Assembly (NCBI GenBank): GCA_030267325.1
Contig: JAJDJS010000021.1
Location: 1 to 43,903 of the forward strand
Direction of reading: 5' to 3'
DNA length: 43,903 nucleotides
DNA from: Desulfosarcina sp. OttesenSCG-928-A07
Lineage (GTDB): Bacteria; Desulfobacterota; Desulfobacteria; Desulfobacterales; Desulfosarcinaceae
Both the position numbers and the translations under genes were made by a program. Each line of letters starts with the position of its first letter. Positions within the stretch are counted from its first letter, which is position 1. Below are positions 9,598 to 18,570 of the stretch, piece by piece. The notes below the pieces were generated by a model that was not told the origin of the DNA, searched no databases, and saw only the letters and a list, made by a program, of their open reading frames with translations.

Positions 9598-10102
9598 GGT
9601 CTTCTACTCCTTGGTTGGTTGTCGTTGTTCAGGCCGCCGATATTTCACCGTCATCGGCAGCTGTTCTGCGATTATATGGCATTGTACATCCAGAACATTC
9701 CTTTGCAGATATACGCTGGCCAGGCACGAAAAACAAACGGATTTATCCCACACGCCGAGGCTGTGAAAGCGCCCAAGCAACTTTTTGTTTTGGGGTGATC
9801 CTGCCCTTATCCCACTGGTTTTGATGAAGGCGGGTGAAAAATGATGAATACGGCATAGCGGCCGGTCGCCATCGGTCTGAATTGACAAAGATAAAACCGA
9901 CCACAGGTCACCCCAAAGGCCGCCAGATTCAAACTCTCCAGATTCTACTTCTTTTCCGACCGGTTTGTCTTGACATGTTTATCCCCTACCCTGTTTTACG
10001 TCATATTTTTCTCATTATTGAAAAACTGTTGACATTAGGTGATTCAAAGGTAATATATCGTCATTCTTTTTTAATCCTGACATCACACATGGAGGTGGGA
10101 CC
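9598..10102. other. 505-bp divergent intergenic region before the TIR-NACHT gene
   Basis: It lies between the minus-strand acyl-CoA dehydrogenase and the plus-strand TIR-NACHT-WD40 gene and must carry both promoters. I see no supported gene. The right end holds a good sigma-70-like promoter (listed separately) and the ribosome binding site GGAGGT at 10091-10096. Confidence 0.6.
10029..10056 (+). promoter_or_regulatory. Sigma-70-like promoter of the TIR-NACHT-WD40 gene
   Basis: A perfect TTGACA (10029-10034) is followed after 16 nt by TAATAT (10051-10056), 46 nt upstream of the ATG at 10103. This suggests basal expression of the sensor from its own promoter. Confidence 0.6.
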
Positions 10103-13100
10103 ATGCACCGTATCACCGCTTTTCAGATAAACACCCTGACCCAAAAACTGGAATCCCATCTGCAACACCAAAGCCCACGTCATTCTAACCGGTTTCACCT
10201 TCTTGCAAAGCTTGTAAAAGATTCGGACGATGGCACATTCACCCGTAGTGAAATGAACGATGCGCTGTTTCCGGGCATGAAACCCCAGTCCATTAAAAGT
10301 GAACTTCAAAAATTCAAAACCGCATTAAACGAGGCTTCCATTCAGGCCGGTTTGGGAAGTCTAAAATTGGTTATGCCCTCTGGAAGAGGCGGTCCCAAGC
10401 AACGTTTGTATCTGGAAATTGAAAAAATCCCGCCATCCGCTGTTCCTGCCAGCACCACCAGCAATACGGAGTTTATTGATCAACGAGCATCAGTCCCTGC
10501 CTGGGCTTTTCCTGTTAGTGGGCCTGTGCAGATTTTTGTTTCCTTTGCCGGTGCGGATCAGGTTTTGGCAGAGAGGCTAATTAAAAAAGTTGAAGCTGTA
10601 CTGAAGAGTTACAAGGATGAACTGGCAGGTCGGATCAAACTGTGGAGATTTCGCAGTGAAACAGGTGAAAACGGCATATCAGCCGGAGAAGATGATGATC
10701 CTGCCATCAAGAAAGCCCTTGAGCGTTCCGTGGCAGGCATGTTGCTGGTATCACCAAATGCTTGCGCCAGCAAATATATACAAGAAACGGAGTGGCGGTT
10801 TTTTCGTAACGAACAGGGAGAGCGGTTGCGTCCTTTTATAACCGTTGCGCTTGCAAGGATCGCCGAAGACAAGCATAAGCTTGGCGTACTGGACAGGATT
10901 AATAACAAAGCCAGACCGCAAACCTATGACCTTTTGGAAAAAGGCAAAACTTATTCATGGGAAGAGTGCCAAAAAAGCAATCCACGCAAAACAAAATTTG
11001 CCGAAAAGGTCGCCGATGAATTGTTACGACTGTTCAGAAAGCCTTCCTATCCACCCGAAGAAAAAAAAATTTCGCCTTCTTGTCAACAACTTGAAGCTTC
11101 CCCTGACAAACATGTGGAATCACGATTTCGCAGGATTGACCTCCAGCAAGCCATTCAGGATGAAAGGGAAAGTTCAGACAAACAGAAAGAGGGATTTCTT
11201 CTCATGCCCGCCATGATGGACTGGGCCTGCAACCCAAAGGAACCGCCCTATGCTGTCCTTTTGGGTGAGTATGGCATGGGAAAGACATGGAACAGTCAGT
11301 TACTGGCTCTGGAACTGGAAAAACTTGTCAAAGCGGGCCAGCCGGTTCCAACTCCCATTTATCTGGATCTGCGCAAAGTTGTCGAAGAAAAAAGCAAGTT
11401 GCTCGGTGGAGATCTGCCTCTGTTGGAAGAGTTTCTTGACCGCGCCAGCTTACGGAATACACCGCCGGGCACGGAAGCAACGACCGGACGCACGATTCTT
11501 GAAATGGTACAGCGTAACGGCGCCTTGCTGATCTTTGACGGACTGGATGAGGTTTTGGCGCATAATCGTGACACGGCCTGGGAGCAACAATTCATTGACC
11601 TGCTCTTTTCAGCCCTTCCCCATACCTGCTGGCCGGAACATCTGAATTCAAACACACAGAGTTCCAATCCGGGAAAGCTTCTGCTCACCTGCCGCACCCA
11701 TTATTTCAAGAGTACCCAACGGCAAAATGAACAACTCCTTGGTGTGGGACGGGAAAAACAGGAAGCTGCCCGGCCCCGCGGATGGCAATTGCTGCCCTTC
11801 AAGCGCGAACAGGTGTTAAATTATCTCCGTCGTCATCTGCCGCAAGATCCCGAAACAGTTTTTGATATCATTGCAAGTGTACACAATTTGCAGGAGGTTT
11901 CCAGTCGCCCCCAAGGCTTGAAAATGGTCTGTGATCAGGTTGAGCGCCTTGAAGAGGCCAAGCGTTTGGGGAAAAGGGTGAATGGCTCCAGCATTTACGC
12001 ATGGATGGTGGAAAAGTGGCTTGCCCGTGATGTCGGAAAACACCAGTTGCAGGAAAGGGACAAAAAGGCACTGATGCAGGATCTGGCGTTGATGATGTGG
12101 ATGCGCGGTGCACGGGAGATTTCCTGGGATATTCTCGAAGAATGGTTCAGTGATGAGTGGCTGCACGATGGTGGCGTGCGAGAAAGACGTTATAAAAATC
12201 TCCCGGAAAACGCTCTGCTCACAGACCTGCGCAACGCAACTTTTCTCATCCGCCCCGGAGAGCAGAATTTTGCCTTTGCCCACACCTCCATCCTTGAATA
12301 TTTTCTTGCCCTGCGTTTGCACCGCAGTCTGGAGCAGGATGAAAGAGAAATTTGGAACGACCTGAATCCTTCCCATGAGAGCATTGTCTTTTTGTTTCAA
12401 CATCACGAGCTTTGTGATGCCTATAAACAGAAAAAAGTGCGCAATACTTTGGTAAAATATCTGGGAAATAGCGATGGGGATGAGGCTGCAAGAATTTCCT
12501 GGCTGGAACTTTTTCTCCTTGATCCAAAAACCTGGCAAATCAGAAAGCTCGACATCAGCGGTCTCAACCTCGAAGAACGGCGTTTTTCAAATCTTGTAAT
12601 CGATATCTTACGTGCGGATAATGCAAAACTTGCGGAAAGCCATTGGAATAACTGCTATATCAAGGAATCAAGCTGGAAAAAAGCCAATTGCCGGCAGATC
12701 TGTTTTGAGCATATCAAAGGCGAAAAAGCGGACTTCTCTTCCGCCAATCTCTTTGGAGGTCGCTGGCTTGAGGTACAGATTCCGGAACTTGTTTTGGATA
12801 ATGCGCAATTGACCTCGCTTCAAACGCTCAAAAGCTCCATGACGTTACCGACCATTCAGTCAAATGCAGAACCAAAGTGGACTTTACATCTTCCCATGCA
12901 CAGTGGCTCTGTCAATGGTTGCGCCATCTCCGCAGACGGGAAAATTATCGTTACCGCATCTTACGACAATACCGCGCGCCTCTGGAATCCCCAGGGGGAG
13001 TGCATTGCTGTGCTCAAGGGGCATCAAGGTGGGGTGCGAGGTTGCGCCATCTCTTTTGACGCAAAGACCGTTGTCACCGTATCTTCCGACAAGATTGCTC

Positions 13101-14716
13101 GCCTCTGGAATCTCCAAGGCGGGTGCATGGCTGAGCTCAAGGGGCATCAGGATAGGGTTCGAGGCTGCGCCATCTCTTCCGACGGGAAGACCATCGTTAC
13201 CGCATCTGGCGACAAAACCGCCCGCCTCTGGAACCTTCAAGGCGAGTGCACTACTGTGCTTAAGGAGCATCAGGGTGGGGTTCGAGGTTGCGCCATCGCC
13301 GTAGGCGCAAAGACCATCGTTACCGCATCTTCCGACAAGACAGCCCGCCTCTGTAACCTCCAAGGCGAGTGCATTGTTGTGCTCAAGGGGCATCAGGATA
13401 GCGTTCGAGGCTGTGCCATCTCCTTTGACGCAAAGACCATTATTACCGCATCTTCCGACAAGACAGCACGCCTCTGGAATCTCCAAGGCGAGTGCACCGC
13501 TGTGCTCAAGGGGCATCAGGGTTGGGTTCGAGGCTGTGCCATCTCTGCATGTGGAGAAATCATTGTTACCGCATCTTCCGACAAGACAGCACGCCTTTGG
13601 AATCCCAAAGGCGAGTGCATGGCTGTGCTCAAGGGGCATCAGGGAGGGGTTTTTGGCTGTGCTATCTCCTTTGACGCAAAGACCATCGTTACCGTATCAA
13701 GTAACCATACCGCTCACCTTTGGAATCCCAAAGGCGAGTGCATGGCTGTGCTCAAGGGGCATACGGGTTTGGTTTTCGGCTGTGCCATCTCCGCAGACGG
13801 AAATATCATCGTTACCGCATCTTCCGATAATACCACTCGCCTCTGGAACCCCAAAGGCGAGTGTATTGCTGTGCTTAAGGGGCATCAGCGTGGGGTTTTC
13901 GACTGCACCATCTCCCCAGACGGGAAAGTTATCGTTACCGCATCTGACGACAAGACCGTTCGCCTCTGGAATGGGGTAGGCAAGTGCATTGCTGTGCTCA
14001 AGGGGCATGGGGGAGGGGTTCTCGACTGCGCCATCTCATCCGACGGAAAGACCATCGTTACCGCATCAAGTGACCATACCGCTCACCTCTGGAATAGGGA
14101 AGGCGAGTGCACTGCTGTGCTCACGGGGCATGGGGATTGGGTTAACGGCTGCGCCATCTCTGCCGACGGGAAAATGATTCTTACCGCATCTTCCGACCAT
14201 ACCGCGCGCCTCTGGAATAGGGACGGCGAGTGCACCTCTGTGCTCAAGGGGCATCAGGGTAGAGTTAACGGCTGTGCCATCTCCGACGACGGGAAAATGA
14301 TTCTTACCACATCTTCCGACCATACCGCGCGCCTCTGGAATAGGGAAGGCGAGTGCATTGCTGTGCTCAAGGGGCATGAGGGTTGGGTTCGAGGCTGCGC
14401 CATCTCCGCAGACGGGGAAGTTATCGTTACCGTATCTTCCGACAATACCGTTCGCCTCTGGAGCAAGAAAGGCGAAACCATCCGTTGTGAGCTGGTACTC
14501 CACCCAGACACCGAAACCCTGATCTGGCTGGATGCAAAAACCCAAACCCTGCGCATTGACGGACCGGACTGGCATCAATGGCAATTGCATCATCCCGATG
14601 AAAACATCCCCAATCTTCCAGGCCCACGCATTGCGGATTTCGGTCCCATGGGGCACGAAAAGCTCGCCAATGCCGAAGAGTGGCAGTTCTGGCCCCGCGA
14701 TGATATCAGGCGGTGA
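10103..14716 (+). CDS. TIR-NACHT-WD40 STAND ATPase, candidate antiphage immune sensor
   Basis: One 1537-residue protein. Residues 1-110 form an unrecognised, possibly winged-helix domain. About 142-312 is TIR-like: it opens with VQIFVSFAGAD, and Glu228 or Glu230 after VSPNACASKYIQ is the likely catalytic Glu of NADase TIR domains. About 385-740 is a NACHT NTPase with P-loop GEYGMGKT (388-395), Walker B LLIFDGLDE (475-483), sensor Arg531 (LLLTCRT) and the winged-helix signature FAFAHTSILEYF (723-734). About 835-890 contains pentapeptide-like A.L/A.F repeats. Residues 932-1464 are 13 WD40 repeats of exactly 41 residues, and 1465-1500 may be a degenerate fourteenth. By analogy with bacterial NLR-like systems, the WD propellers would sense a target, NACHT would oligomerise and TIR would deplete NAD+. 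No partner gene is adjacent. It starts at an ATG behind GGAGGTG. Confidence 0.9.
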   Translation: MHRITAFQINTLTQKLESHLQHQSPRHSNRFHLLAKLVKDSDDGTFTRSEMNDALFPGMKPQSIKSELQKFKTALNEASIQAGLGSLKLVMPSGRGGPKQRLYLEIEKIPPSAVPASTTSNTEFIDQRASVPAWAFPVSGPVQIFVSFAGADQVLAERLIKKVEAVLKSYKDELAGRIKLWRFRSETGENGISAGEDDDPAIKKALERSVAGMLLVSPNACASKYIQETEWRFFRNEQGERLRPFITVALARIAEDKHKLGVLDRINNKARPQTYDLLEKGKTYSWEECQKSNPRKTKFAEKVADELLRLFRKPSYPPEEKKISPSCQQLEASPDKHVESRFRRIDLQQAIQDERESSDKQKEGFLLMPAMMDWACNPKEPPYAVLLGEYGMGKTWNSQLLALELEKLVKAGQPVPTPIYLDLRKVVEEKSKLLGGDLPLLEEFLDRASLRNTPPGTEATTGRTILEMVQRNGALLIFDGLDEVLAHNRDTAWEQQFIDLLFSALPHTCWPEHLNSNTQSSNPGKLLLTCRTHYFKSTQRQNEQLLGVGREKQEAARPRGWQLLPFKREQVLNYLRRHLPQDPETVFDIIASVHNLQEVSSRPQGLKMVCDQVERLEEAKRLGKRVNGSSIYAWMVEKWLARDVGKHQLQERDKKALMQDLALMMWMRGAREISWDILEEWFSDEWLHDGGVRERRYKNLPENALLTDLRNATFLIRPGEQNFAFAHTSILEYFLALRLHRSLEQDEREIWNDLNPSHESIVFLFQHHELCDAYKQKKVRNTLVKYLGNSDGDEAARISWLELFLLDPKTWQIRKLDISGLNLEERRFSNLVIDILRADNAKLAESHWNNCYIKESSWKKANCRQICFEHIKGEKADFSSANLFGGRWLEVQIPELVLDNAQLTSLQTLKSSMTLPTIQSNAEPKWTLHLPMHSGSVNGCAISADGKIIVTASYDNTARLWNPQGECIAVLKGHQGGVRGCAISFDAKTVVTVSSDKIARLWNLQGGCMAELKGHQDRVRGCAISSDGKTIVTASGDKTARLWNLQGECTTVLKEHQGGVRGCAIAVGAKTIVTASSDKTARLCNLQGECIVVLKGHQDSVRGCAISFDAKTIITASSDKTARLWNLQGECTAVLKGHQGWVRGCAISACGEIIVTASSDKTARLWNPKGECMAVLKGHQGGVFGCAISFDAKTIVTVSSNHTAHLWNPKGECMAVLKGHTGLVFGCAISADGNIIVTASSDNTTRLWNPKGECIAVLKGHQRGVFDCTISPDGKVIVTASDDKTVRLWNGVGKCIAVLKGHGGGVLDCAISSDGKTIVTASSDHTAHLWNREGECTAVLTGHGDWVNGCAISADGKMILTASSDHTARLWNRDGECTSVLKGHQGRVNGCAISDDGKMILTTSSDHTARLWNREGECIAVLKGHEGWVRGCAISADGEVIVTVSSDNTVRLWSKKGETIRCELVLHPDTETLIWLDAKTQTLRIDGPDWHQWQLHHPDENIPNLPGPRIADFGPMGHEKLANAEEWQFWPRDDIRR
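12896..14494 (+). repeat. 13 tandem 123-bp WD40-coding repeats
   Basis: Thirteen in-frame units of 123 bp encode GH...V.GCAIS.D.K.I.T.SSD.TARLWN..GEC.AVLK. Adjacent units are strikingly similar in DNA: the string CTCAAGGGGCATCAGG or a near match recurs in most units, with synonymous sites also conserved. The most variable positions are the three residues after GH and the residues just before GCAIS, which lie on one face of a propeller. Repeat 4 has Cys for Trp (RLCN) and repeat 6 has Cys for Asp (ISACGE). Homogenisation by recombination is inferred. Confidence 0.92.
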
Positions 14717-14724
14717 ATCAGACG

Positions 14725-14757
14725 TTTCCCTCTCCACCCTTTGGGTAGAGAGGGAAA
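14725..14757 (+). terminator. Hairpin after the TIR-NACHT gene, REP-like core
   Basis: TTTCCCTCT (14725-14733) pairs with AGAGGGAAA (14749-14757), followed by a short T-rich stretch. It begins 8 nt after the stop codon and could end transcription. Its core CCCTCTCCACCCTTTGGG recurs at 21072, so it may instead be one copy of a dispersed REP-like palindrome. Confidence 0.5.
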
Positions 14758-14819
14758 TTTCTGTTTTCTAGTGGGGAAAGGCGTAAAAGACTGGGAGAAG
14801 ATAATGGTTTTACAAATCC

Positions 14820-15410
14820 CTAGGCCACACTCCGTCCCTGTTCAAAGGCCACCAGGTTCAGTTCCTTGAATTTGGGCGGTACGCGGTTTTCGATGACAGT
14901 TTTCCATTTATCCAAAGGCAGATCCAAAAGGGTTGAAGCCATTCCCAGAAGAAGCGTGTTGACCAGCCGGGGATTTCCCAATTGGGTGGCCATGGGAAGC
15001 GCATCCACCAGAATTGGGTTTTTGGACCTTTCCCGAATCGTTTCTTCCGGATTTTCCGGATAGCTGCCCATGCCTGCATATACGGCCGGCGGAACAATCC
15101 GCTGAAGGCTGGTGATGGCACGTCCGCCGGGCTTGAGATAGTGCAGCCACCGGACGGTTTCCGCCACTTCAAAGGAAAGCAGAAGATCTGCCTCGCCTTC
15201 CATAATGATGGGCGAATACACCTTGTCGCTGTACCGCACATGGCTGGTCACCACGCCCCCCCGCTGGGACATACCGTGAATTTCGCTTTTTTTGGTGTCA
15301 AATCCACTGACCATGGCCACATCCGACAGAATTTCGCTGGCTGTGATCACGCCCTGACCCCCGGTGCCGACCACCAGCACATTGGTGGTATCATGTGTTT
15401 TCCGATTCAT
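14820..15410 (-). CDS. iorB: Indolepyruvate:ferredoxin oxidoreductase, beta subunit
   Basis: The protein is 196 residues, the normal length for IorB. It opens with NVLVVGTGGQGVITASEIL, the gamma-type pyruvate:ferredoxin oxidoreductase fold, and continues with a KSEIHGMSQRGGVV segment diagnostic of IorB. With IorA it oxidatively decarboxylates aryl-pyruvates (from transamination of Trp, Phe or Tyr) to aryl-acetyl-CoA while reducing ferredoxin. It lies 30 nt downstream of iorA on the same strand, so it is the second gene of a two-gene operon. The C-terminus converges on the TIR-NACHT gene. Confidence 0.92.
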   Translation of the reverse strand: MNRKTHDTTNVLVVGTGGQGVITASEILSDVAMVSGFDTKKSEIHGMSQRGGVVTSHVRYSDKVYSPIIMEGEADLLLSFEVAETVRWLHYLKPGGRAITSLQRIVPPAVYAGMGSYPENPEETIRERSKNPILVDALPMATQLGNPRLVNTLLLGMASTLLDLPLDKWKTVIENRVPPKFKELNLVAFEQGRSVA

Positions 15411-15440
15411 TTTTGCATCTCCTGTTTGTCTTAGGGGTTG

Positions 15441-17249
15441 TCAGGCCTTTTTCACGGAAATGGCGTTTTGTTTGCACACTTTTTCGCAGATGGCGCAGCC
15501 GTAACAGGTGGTCGCATCAATAAACGCATACCGCCGCTCTTTTTTGCCTTTTTCATCCGGGATCACGTCACCCTGGGAGATGGACGGACACCCCAGTTTC
15601 AGACACATTTTACAGCCGATACAGGCATTGGGGTTCACGACCCGCACAGCTTTGGGATCCGGGCGGAAAAGCTGAATACAGGGGCGCTTGGTAATGAGCA
15701 CCGACGGCCCGTCATGGGCGACTTCTTCTTTGAGCGCAGCCAAGGTCCCCTCCATATCAAAAGGGTCGATTTCCCTCACCCGGCTGCATCCCATGCCCTT
15801 GATCAGGGTCATGATGTCAACGGCGTTGGTATCTTCCATCTGCAAAGTCTTTCCGGTTCCGGGATTCTGCTGGCCGCCGGTCATGGCCGTGATGCGGTTG
15901 TCCAGAATAATCACGTTCACATTGCCCTTGTTGTAGATCACATCCAGAAGGCTGGTGATGCCGGAATGAAAAAAGGTGGAATCGCCGATGGCGGCAAACA
16001 CTGGACGCGCATCGTCAATGCCGGCTTTTTCCATGGCCTTGGCTGTACCGTGGGCCATGCTGATGCTGGCGCCCATGCACAGGGTGGTCTCAATGCTTTG
16101 CAGCGGTGGCAGCACACTCAGGGTGTAACAGCCGATATCACTGTGGACAATGGCCTTCATTTTATTAAGCGTGTAAAACAGCGCCCGGTGCGGACATCCG
16201 GAACACAACAGCGGCGGCCGGGGCATATCGCTGCCCGGCGCTTTTTCCCGGAGCGGCGGAAGGTCAGATGGCAGGACGCCGGCTTTTACAAACCCTGCGG
16301 TCACTGTATCCGGCGACAGTTCATCCAGCCTTGGGAAAAAAGTTTTTCCCTCAACCGGAAGCCCCATGATGCGGATAGCGTCTTCAATATAGGGTTCCAG
16401 TTCTTCCACCACAAAAAGCCGGTCCACTTTTCCGGCAAACTCCCGAATCAGGGTTGTGGGAAGCGGAAAGGTCATGCCGAGCTTGAGGACCGATGCCTCC
16501 GGCATGATTTCTTTAACATACTGATAGGAAATCCCGCTGGTGATAATGCCGATTTGCGTATCTTTCATCTCCATGCGATTAAAGGGGCTTTTTTCAGAAA
16601 TGGCTTTGAGTTTTTCTTCCCGTTCCAGGACCAGGGGATGCCGCAGTTTGGCAAAGGCCGGGATCATGACGAATTTTTTAAGATCCCGCTTGAAGCCTTC
16701 GGGCTTTGGAACCGGTGCTTGATTTGCCGCATCCATACTGACAATACCCTTGGAATGACAGACCCGGGTGGTCATGCGCAAAAGAGTGGGGGTATCGTAC
16801 TGCTCGGACAGCAAAAGCCCCGCCTCCACCATGTCTTTGGCTTCCTGGCTGTCCGAGGGCTCCAGCATGGGAATCTGGGCAAACCGGGCATAAAAGCGGT
16901 TGTCCTGCTCGTTCTGGCTGCTGTGCATACCCGGATCGTCGGCGCACACCATGAGCAGTCCGCCCGGAATCCCGGTGTAGGCCAGGGTCATCAGCGGATC
17001 CGCCGCCACATTCAGTCCCACATGCTTGGTGGTAAAAAGGGTGCGCACGCCGGTCATGGCCGAGCCGATGGCCACTTCCAAGGCCACTTTCTCGTTTGGC
17101 GCCCATTCGGCATACACCCCGTCATAGGTGCAAAAATTCTGAAGAATTTCCGTGCTGGGCGTTCCCGGATACGCACTGGCCACTTTGACGCCAGCCTGGT
17201 AAGCGCCCAGCGCCACTGCTTCGTTGCCTGACAGAATATGGTTGTTCAT
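15441..17249 (-). CDS. iorA: Indolepyruvate:ferredoxin oxidoreductase, alpha subunit
   Basis: A 602-residue thiamine-diphosphate enzyme subunit. The N-terminal pyrimidine-binding-type domain starts LSGNEAVALGAYQAGV. The middle CSGCPHRALFYTL and the TPP-binding GDSTFFHSGITSLLDVIYN...LDNRITAMTGGQ are typical of IorA. The last ~60 residues hold two ferredoxin-type 4Fe-4S motifs, NACIGCKMCLKLGCP and TCYGCAICEKVC. Upstream in-frame ATGs extend to 17354, but the ATG at 17249 follows GGAGGAGAT and gives the usual MNNHILSG-type start, so I chose it. It is divergent from the Lrp-type gene, a likely regulator of this operon. Confidence 0.93.
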   Translation of the reverse strand: MNNHILSGNEAVALGAYQAGVKVASAYPGTPSTEILQNFCTYDGVYAEWAPNEKVALEVAIGSAMTGVRTLFTTKHVGLNVAADPLMTLAYTGIPGGLLMVCADDPGMHSSQNEQDNRFYARFAQIPMLEPSDSQEAKDMVEAGLLLSEQYDTPTLLRMTTRVCHSKGIVSMDAANQAPVPKPEGFKRDLKKFVMIPAFAKLRHPLVLEREEKLKAISEKSPFNRMEMKDTQIGIITSGISYQYVKEIMPEASVLKLGMTFPLPTTLIREFAGKVDRLFVVEELEPYIEDAIRIMGLPVEGKTFFPRLDELSPDTVTAGFVKAGVLPSDLPPLREKAPGSDMPRPPLLCSGCPHRALFYTLNKMKAIVHSDIGCYTLSVLPPLQSIETTLCMGASISMAHGTAKAMEKAGIDDARPVFAAIGDSTFFHSGITSLLDVIYNKGNVNVIILDNRITAMTGGQQNPGTGKTLQMEDTNAVDIMTLIKGMGCSRVREIDPFDMEGTLAALKEEVAHDGPSVLITKRPCIQLFRPDPKAVRVVNPNACIGCKMCLKLGCPSISQGDVIPDEKGKKERRYAFIDATTCYGCAICEKVCKQNAISVKKA

Positions 17250-17594
17250 CTTTATCTCCTCCGTCACCTGGGGCTCACGCGGGTTTTGCGATCGCCTGGT
17301 AAATGGATAAAAATTCCGGAAACAACGGCCCGCATTCGGGTTAGCAGACAACAAGCCGCCTGTTTCGGGTCCCAGTACTTTTCAAAAAAGTCCAAAGTCA
17401 ATCATTTGATTAAGAACATTTATTTTATAATATCATTTTATTTTTTATATTTCAATAAACAATTTATATAATAAAGTCGTTGATCGAAATAACAAAACTT
17501 ATTAAGATGATAGGATCAAAGTACAGAATCAGAAAAGCGAAATTCAATCAAAGGGAATAACTTCGCACAACTTCAGGCCACCGGGGAATGCGCA
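17250..17594. other. 345-bp divergent regulatory region between iorA and the Lrp gene
   Basis: This is a very AT-rich stretch (about 17395-17500) between two divergent start codons, with several TATAAT-like hexamers but no well-spaced -35/-10 pair I would commit to. Its AT content and position fit an autoregulatory Lrp/AsnC binding region controlling both sides. No open frame of note is present. Confidence 0.5.
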
Positions 17595-18068
17595 ATGAAA
17601 ATTGATGAGACTGACAAAAAAATACTGGAAATGCTGCAAAGCAACGGACGCATCACCAATGCCAAACTGGCCGCCACCATCGGCATTTCACCGCCAGCCA
17701 TGCTGGAACGGGTGCGCCGCCTGGAATCAGCGGGGATTATCCATAATTACACGGCCATTTTGGATCGTGAAAAACTCGGCCTTGAGGTGATGGCCATTGT
17801 GTCGGTCTCCTTGACAGCCCATGAGGTGGAATCCATTGACCGGTTCCGGGAAAAACTCCTGGCCCTGGATGAAGTGCTGGAATGCCACATGGTGTCCGGC
17901 GAAGATGATTTTATTCTCACCGTGGTCCTGGACAGTATTAAAAGCTATTCGGACTTTGCCATGAAGAAGCTCGCGGTGATTCCAGGGATTCACAACTTCA
18001 AATCCGCTTTTGTGCTTTCCACCATCAAACAGTCCAGCTGCCTTCCGGTCAAAACCATTGAAAAGTAG
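17595..18068 (+). CDS. Lrp/AsnC-family transcriptional regulator
   Basis: The protein is 157 residues, the standard size. Residues 2-60 form the winged HTH (DETDKKILEMLQSNGRITNAKLA, then ERVRRLESAGII). About 68-145 is the RAM/AsnC effector domain, with the conserved HMVSGEDDFILTVV segment. Family members bind amino acids or 2-oxo acids and form octamers on DNA. It is divergent from iorAB and upstream of the ACT/dehydratase gene set, so control of amino-acid-derived 2-oxo acid metabolism is the natural inference. The exact effector cannot be told. Confidence 0.92.
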   Translation: MKIDETDKKILEMLQSNGRITNAKLAATIGISPPAMLERVRRLESAGIIHNYTAILDREKLGLEVMAIVSVSLTAHEVESIDRFREKLLALDEVLECHMVSGEDDFILTVVLDSIKSYSDFAMKKLAVIPGIHNFKSAFVLSTIKQSSCLPVKTIEK

Positions 18069-18215
18069 ATTGCCCTCCTTTCTCCAAAGCGTCAGATCTC
18101 GACATAACACATTAGAACAATTATTTATTTCATCCCCTGCCCTCACCCCAAAATGTGGATGGGGATTTTTTTCGCCGAAACAAGAAGATTCTCTCTCCTT
18201 TCCCAAAAAGCGTTA

Positions 18216-18331
18216 GACAGTGTTGTCTTGATTTTGTAACAGTTTGAAATAATTGAATATCAGAAAAAATCACGAGATCTTTTTTTGATGTAATAAATTC
18301 AAATCGTTATATTTCTTGAGGTGACACGATC
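18216..18331 (+). repeat. Dispersed ~115-bp inverted-repeat-ended element, copy A
   Basis: Begins GACAGTGTTGTC and ends GGTGACACGATC, imperfect inverses of each other. It shares the internal strings GTAACAGTTTGAAAT and TCACGAGATCTTTTTT with copy C and a 28-bp identical stretch (18290-18317 approximately) with copy B. It encodes no protein, so it is MITE-like. A TA dinucleotide lies on each side (GTTA before, TAAG after). Confidence 0.75.
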
Positions 18332-18333
18332 TA

Positions 18334-18431
18334 AGGAAGCGCTGATTCATTCATTTTTCACAAAAAACGCCAGCAAATACGGGTTCTTTTCCGGGTAAAA
18401 AGCTGTTTTGGCGATTAAATCAGCACTTCCT
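18334..18431. repeat. 98-bp inverted-repeat element beside repeat copy A
   Basis: AGGAAGCGCTGATT (18334-18347) is mirrored by AATCAGCACTTCCT (18418-18431), 14 bp with a single mismatch. An imperfect inner dyad around AAAACGCC and TTTTGGCG lies within it. There is no coding capacity. It resembles a second, unrelated MITE or a long foldback RNA, and abuts copy A with only two bases between. Confidence 0.6.
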
Positions 18432-18570
18432 GAACCCTTCCTGTTGCTTTTTCCGGTATACCCAACGCCAAAAATAATTTTTACGAAAAATCAGGGTGCT
18501 TCATCCTCTTTTTTAGGATACTGTACATTTTACGATTTTCATTTATCATATGAATTTCAATAAAAAACTG

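Noticed and set aside
12884..14737. Antisense open frames and a possible CRISPR-like array across the WD40 region
   Set aside because: The regular 123-bp periodicity comes from the WD40 codons on the plus strand; there are no short repeats with unrelated spacers.
15438..17231. Very long open frame (597 codons) antisense to iorA
   Set aside because: It mirrors the codon structure of the clearly identified iorA; the translated product has no coherent motifs. Similar antisense frames over the two CoA ligase genes were rejected for the same reason.
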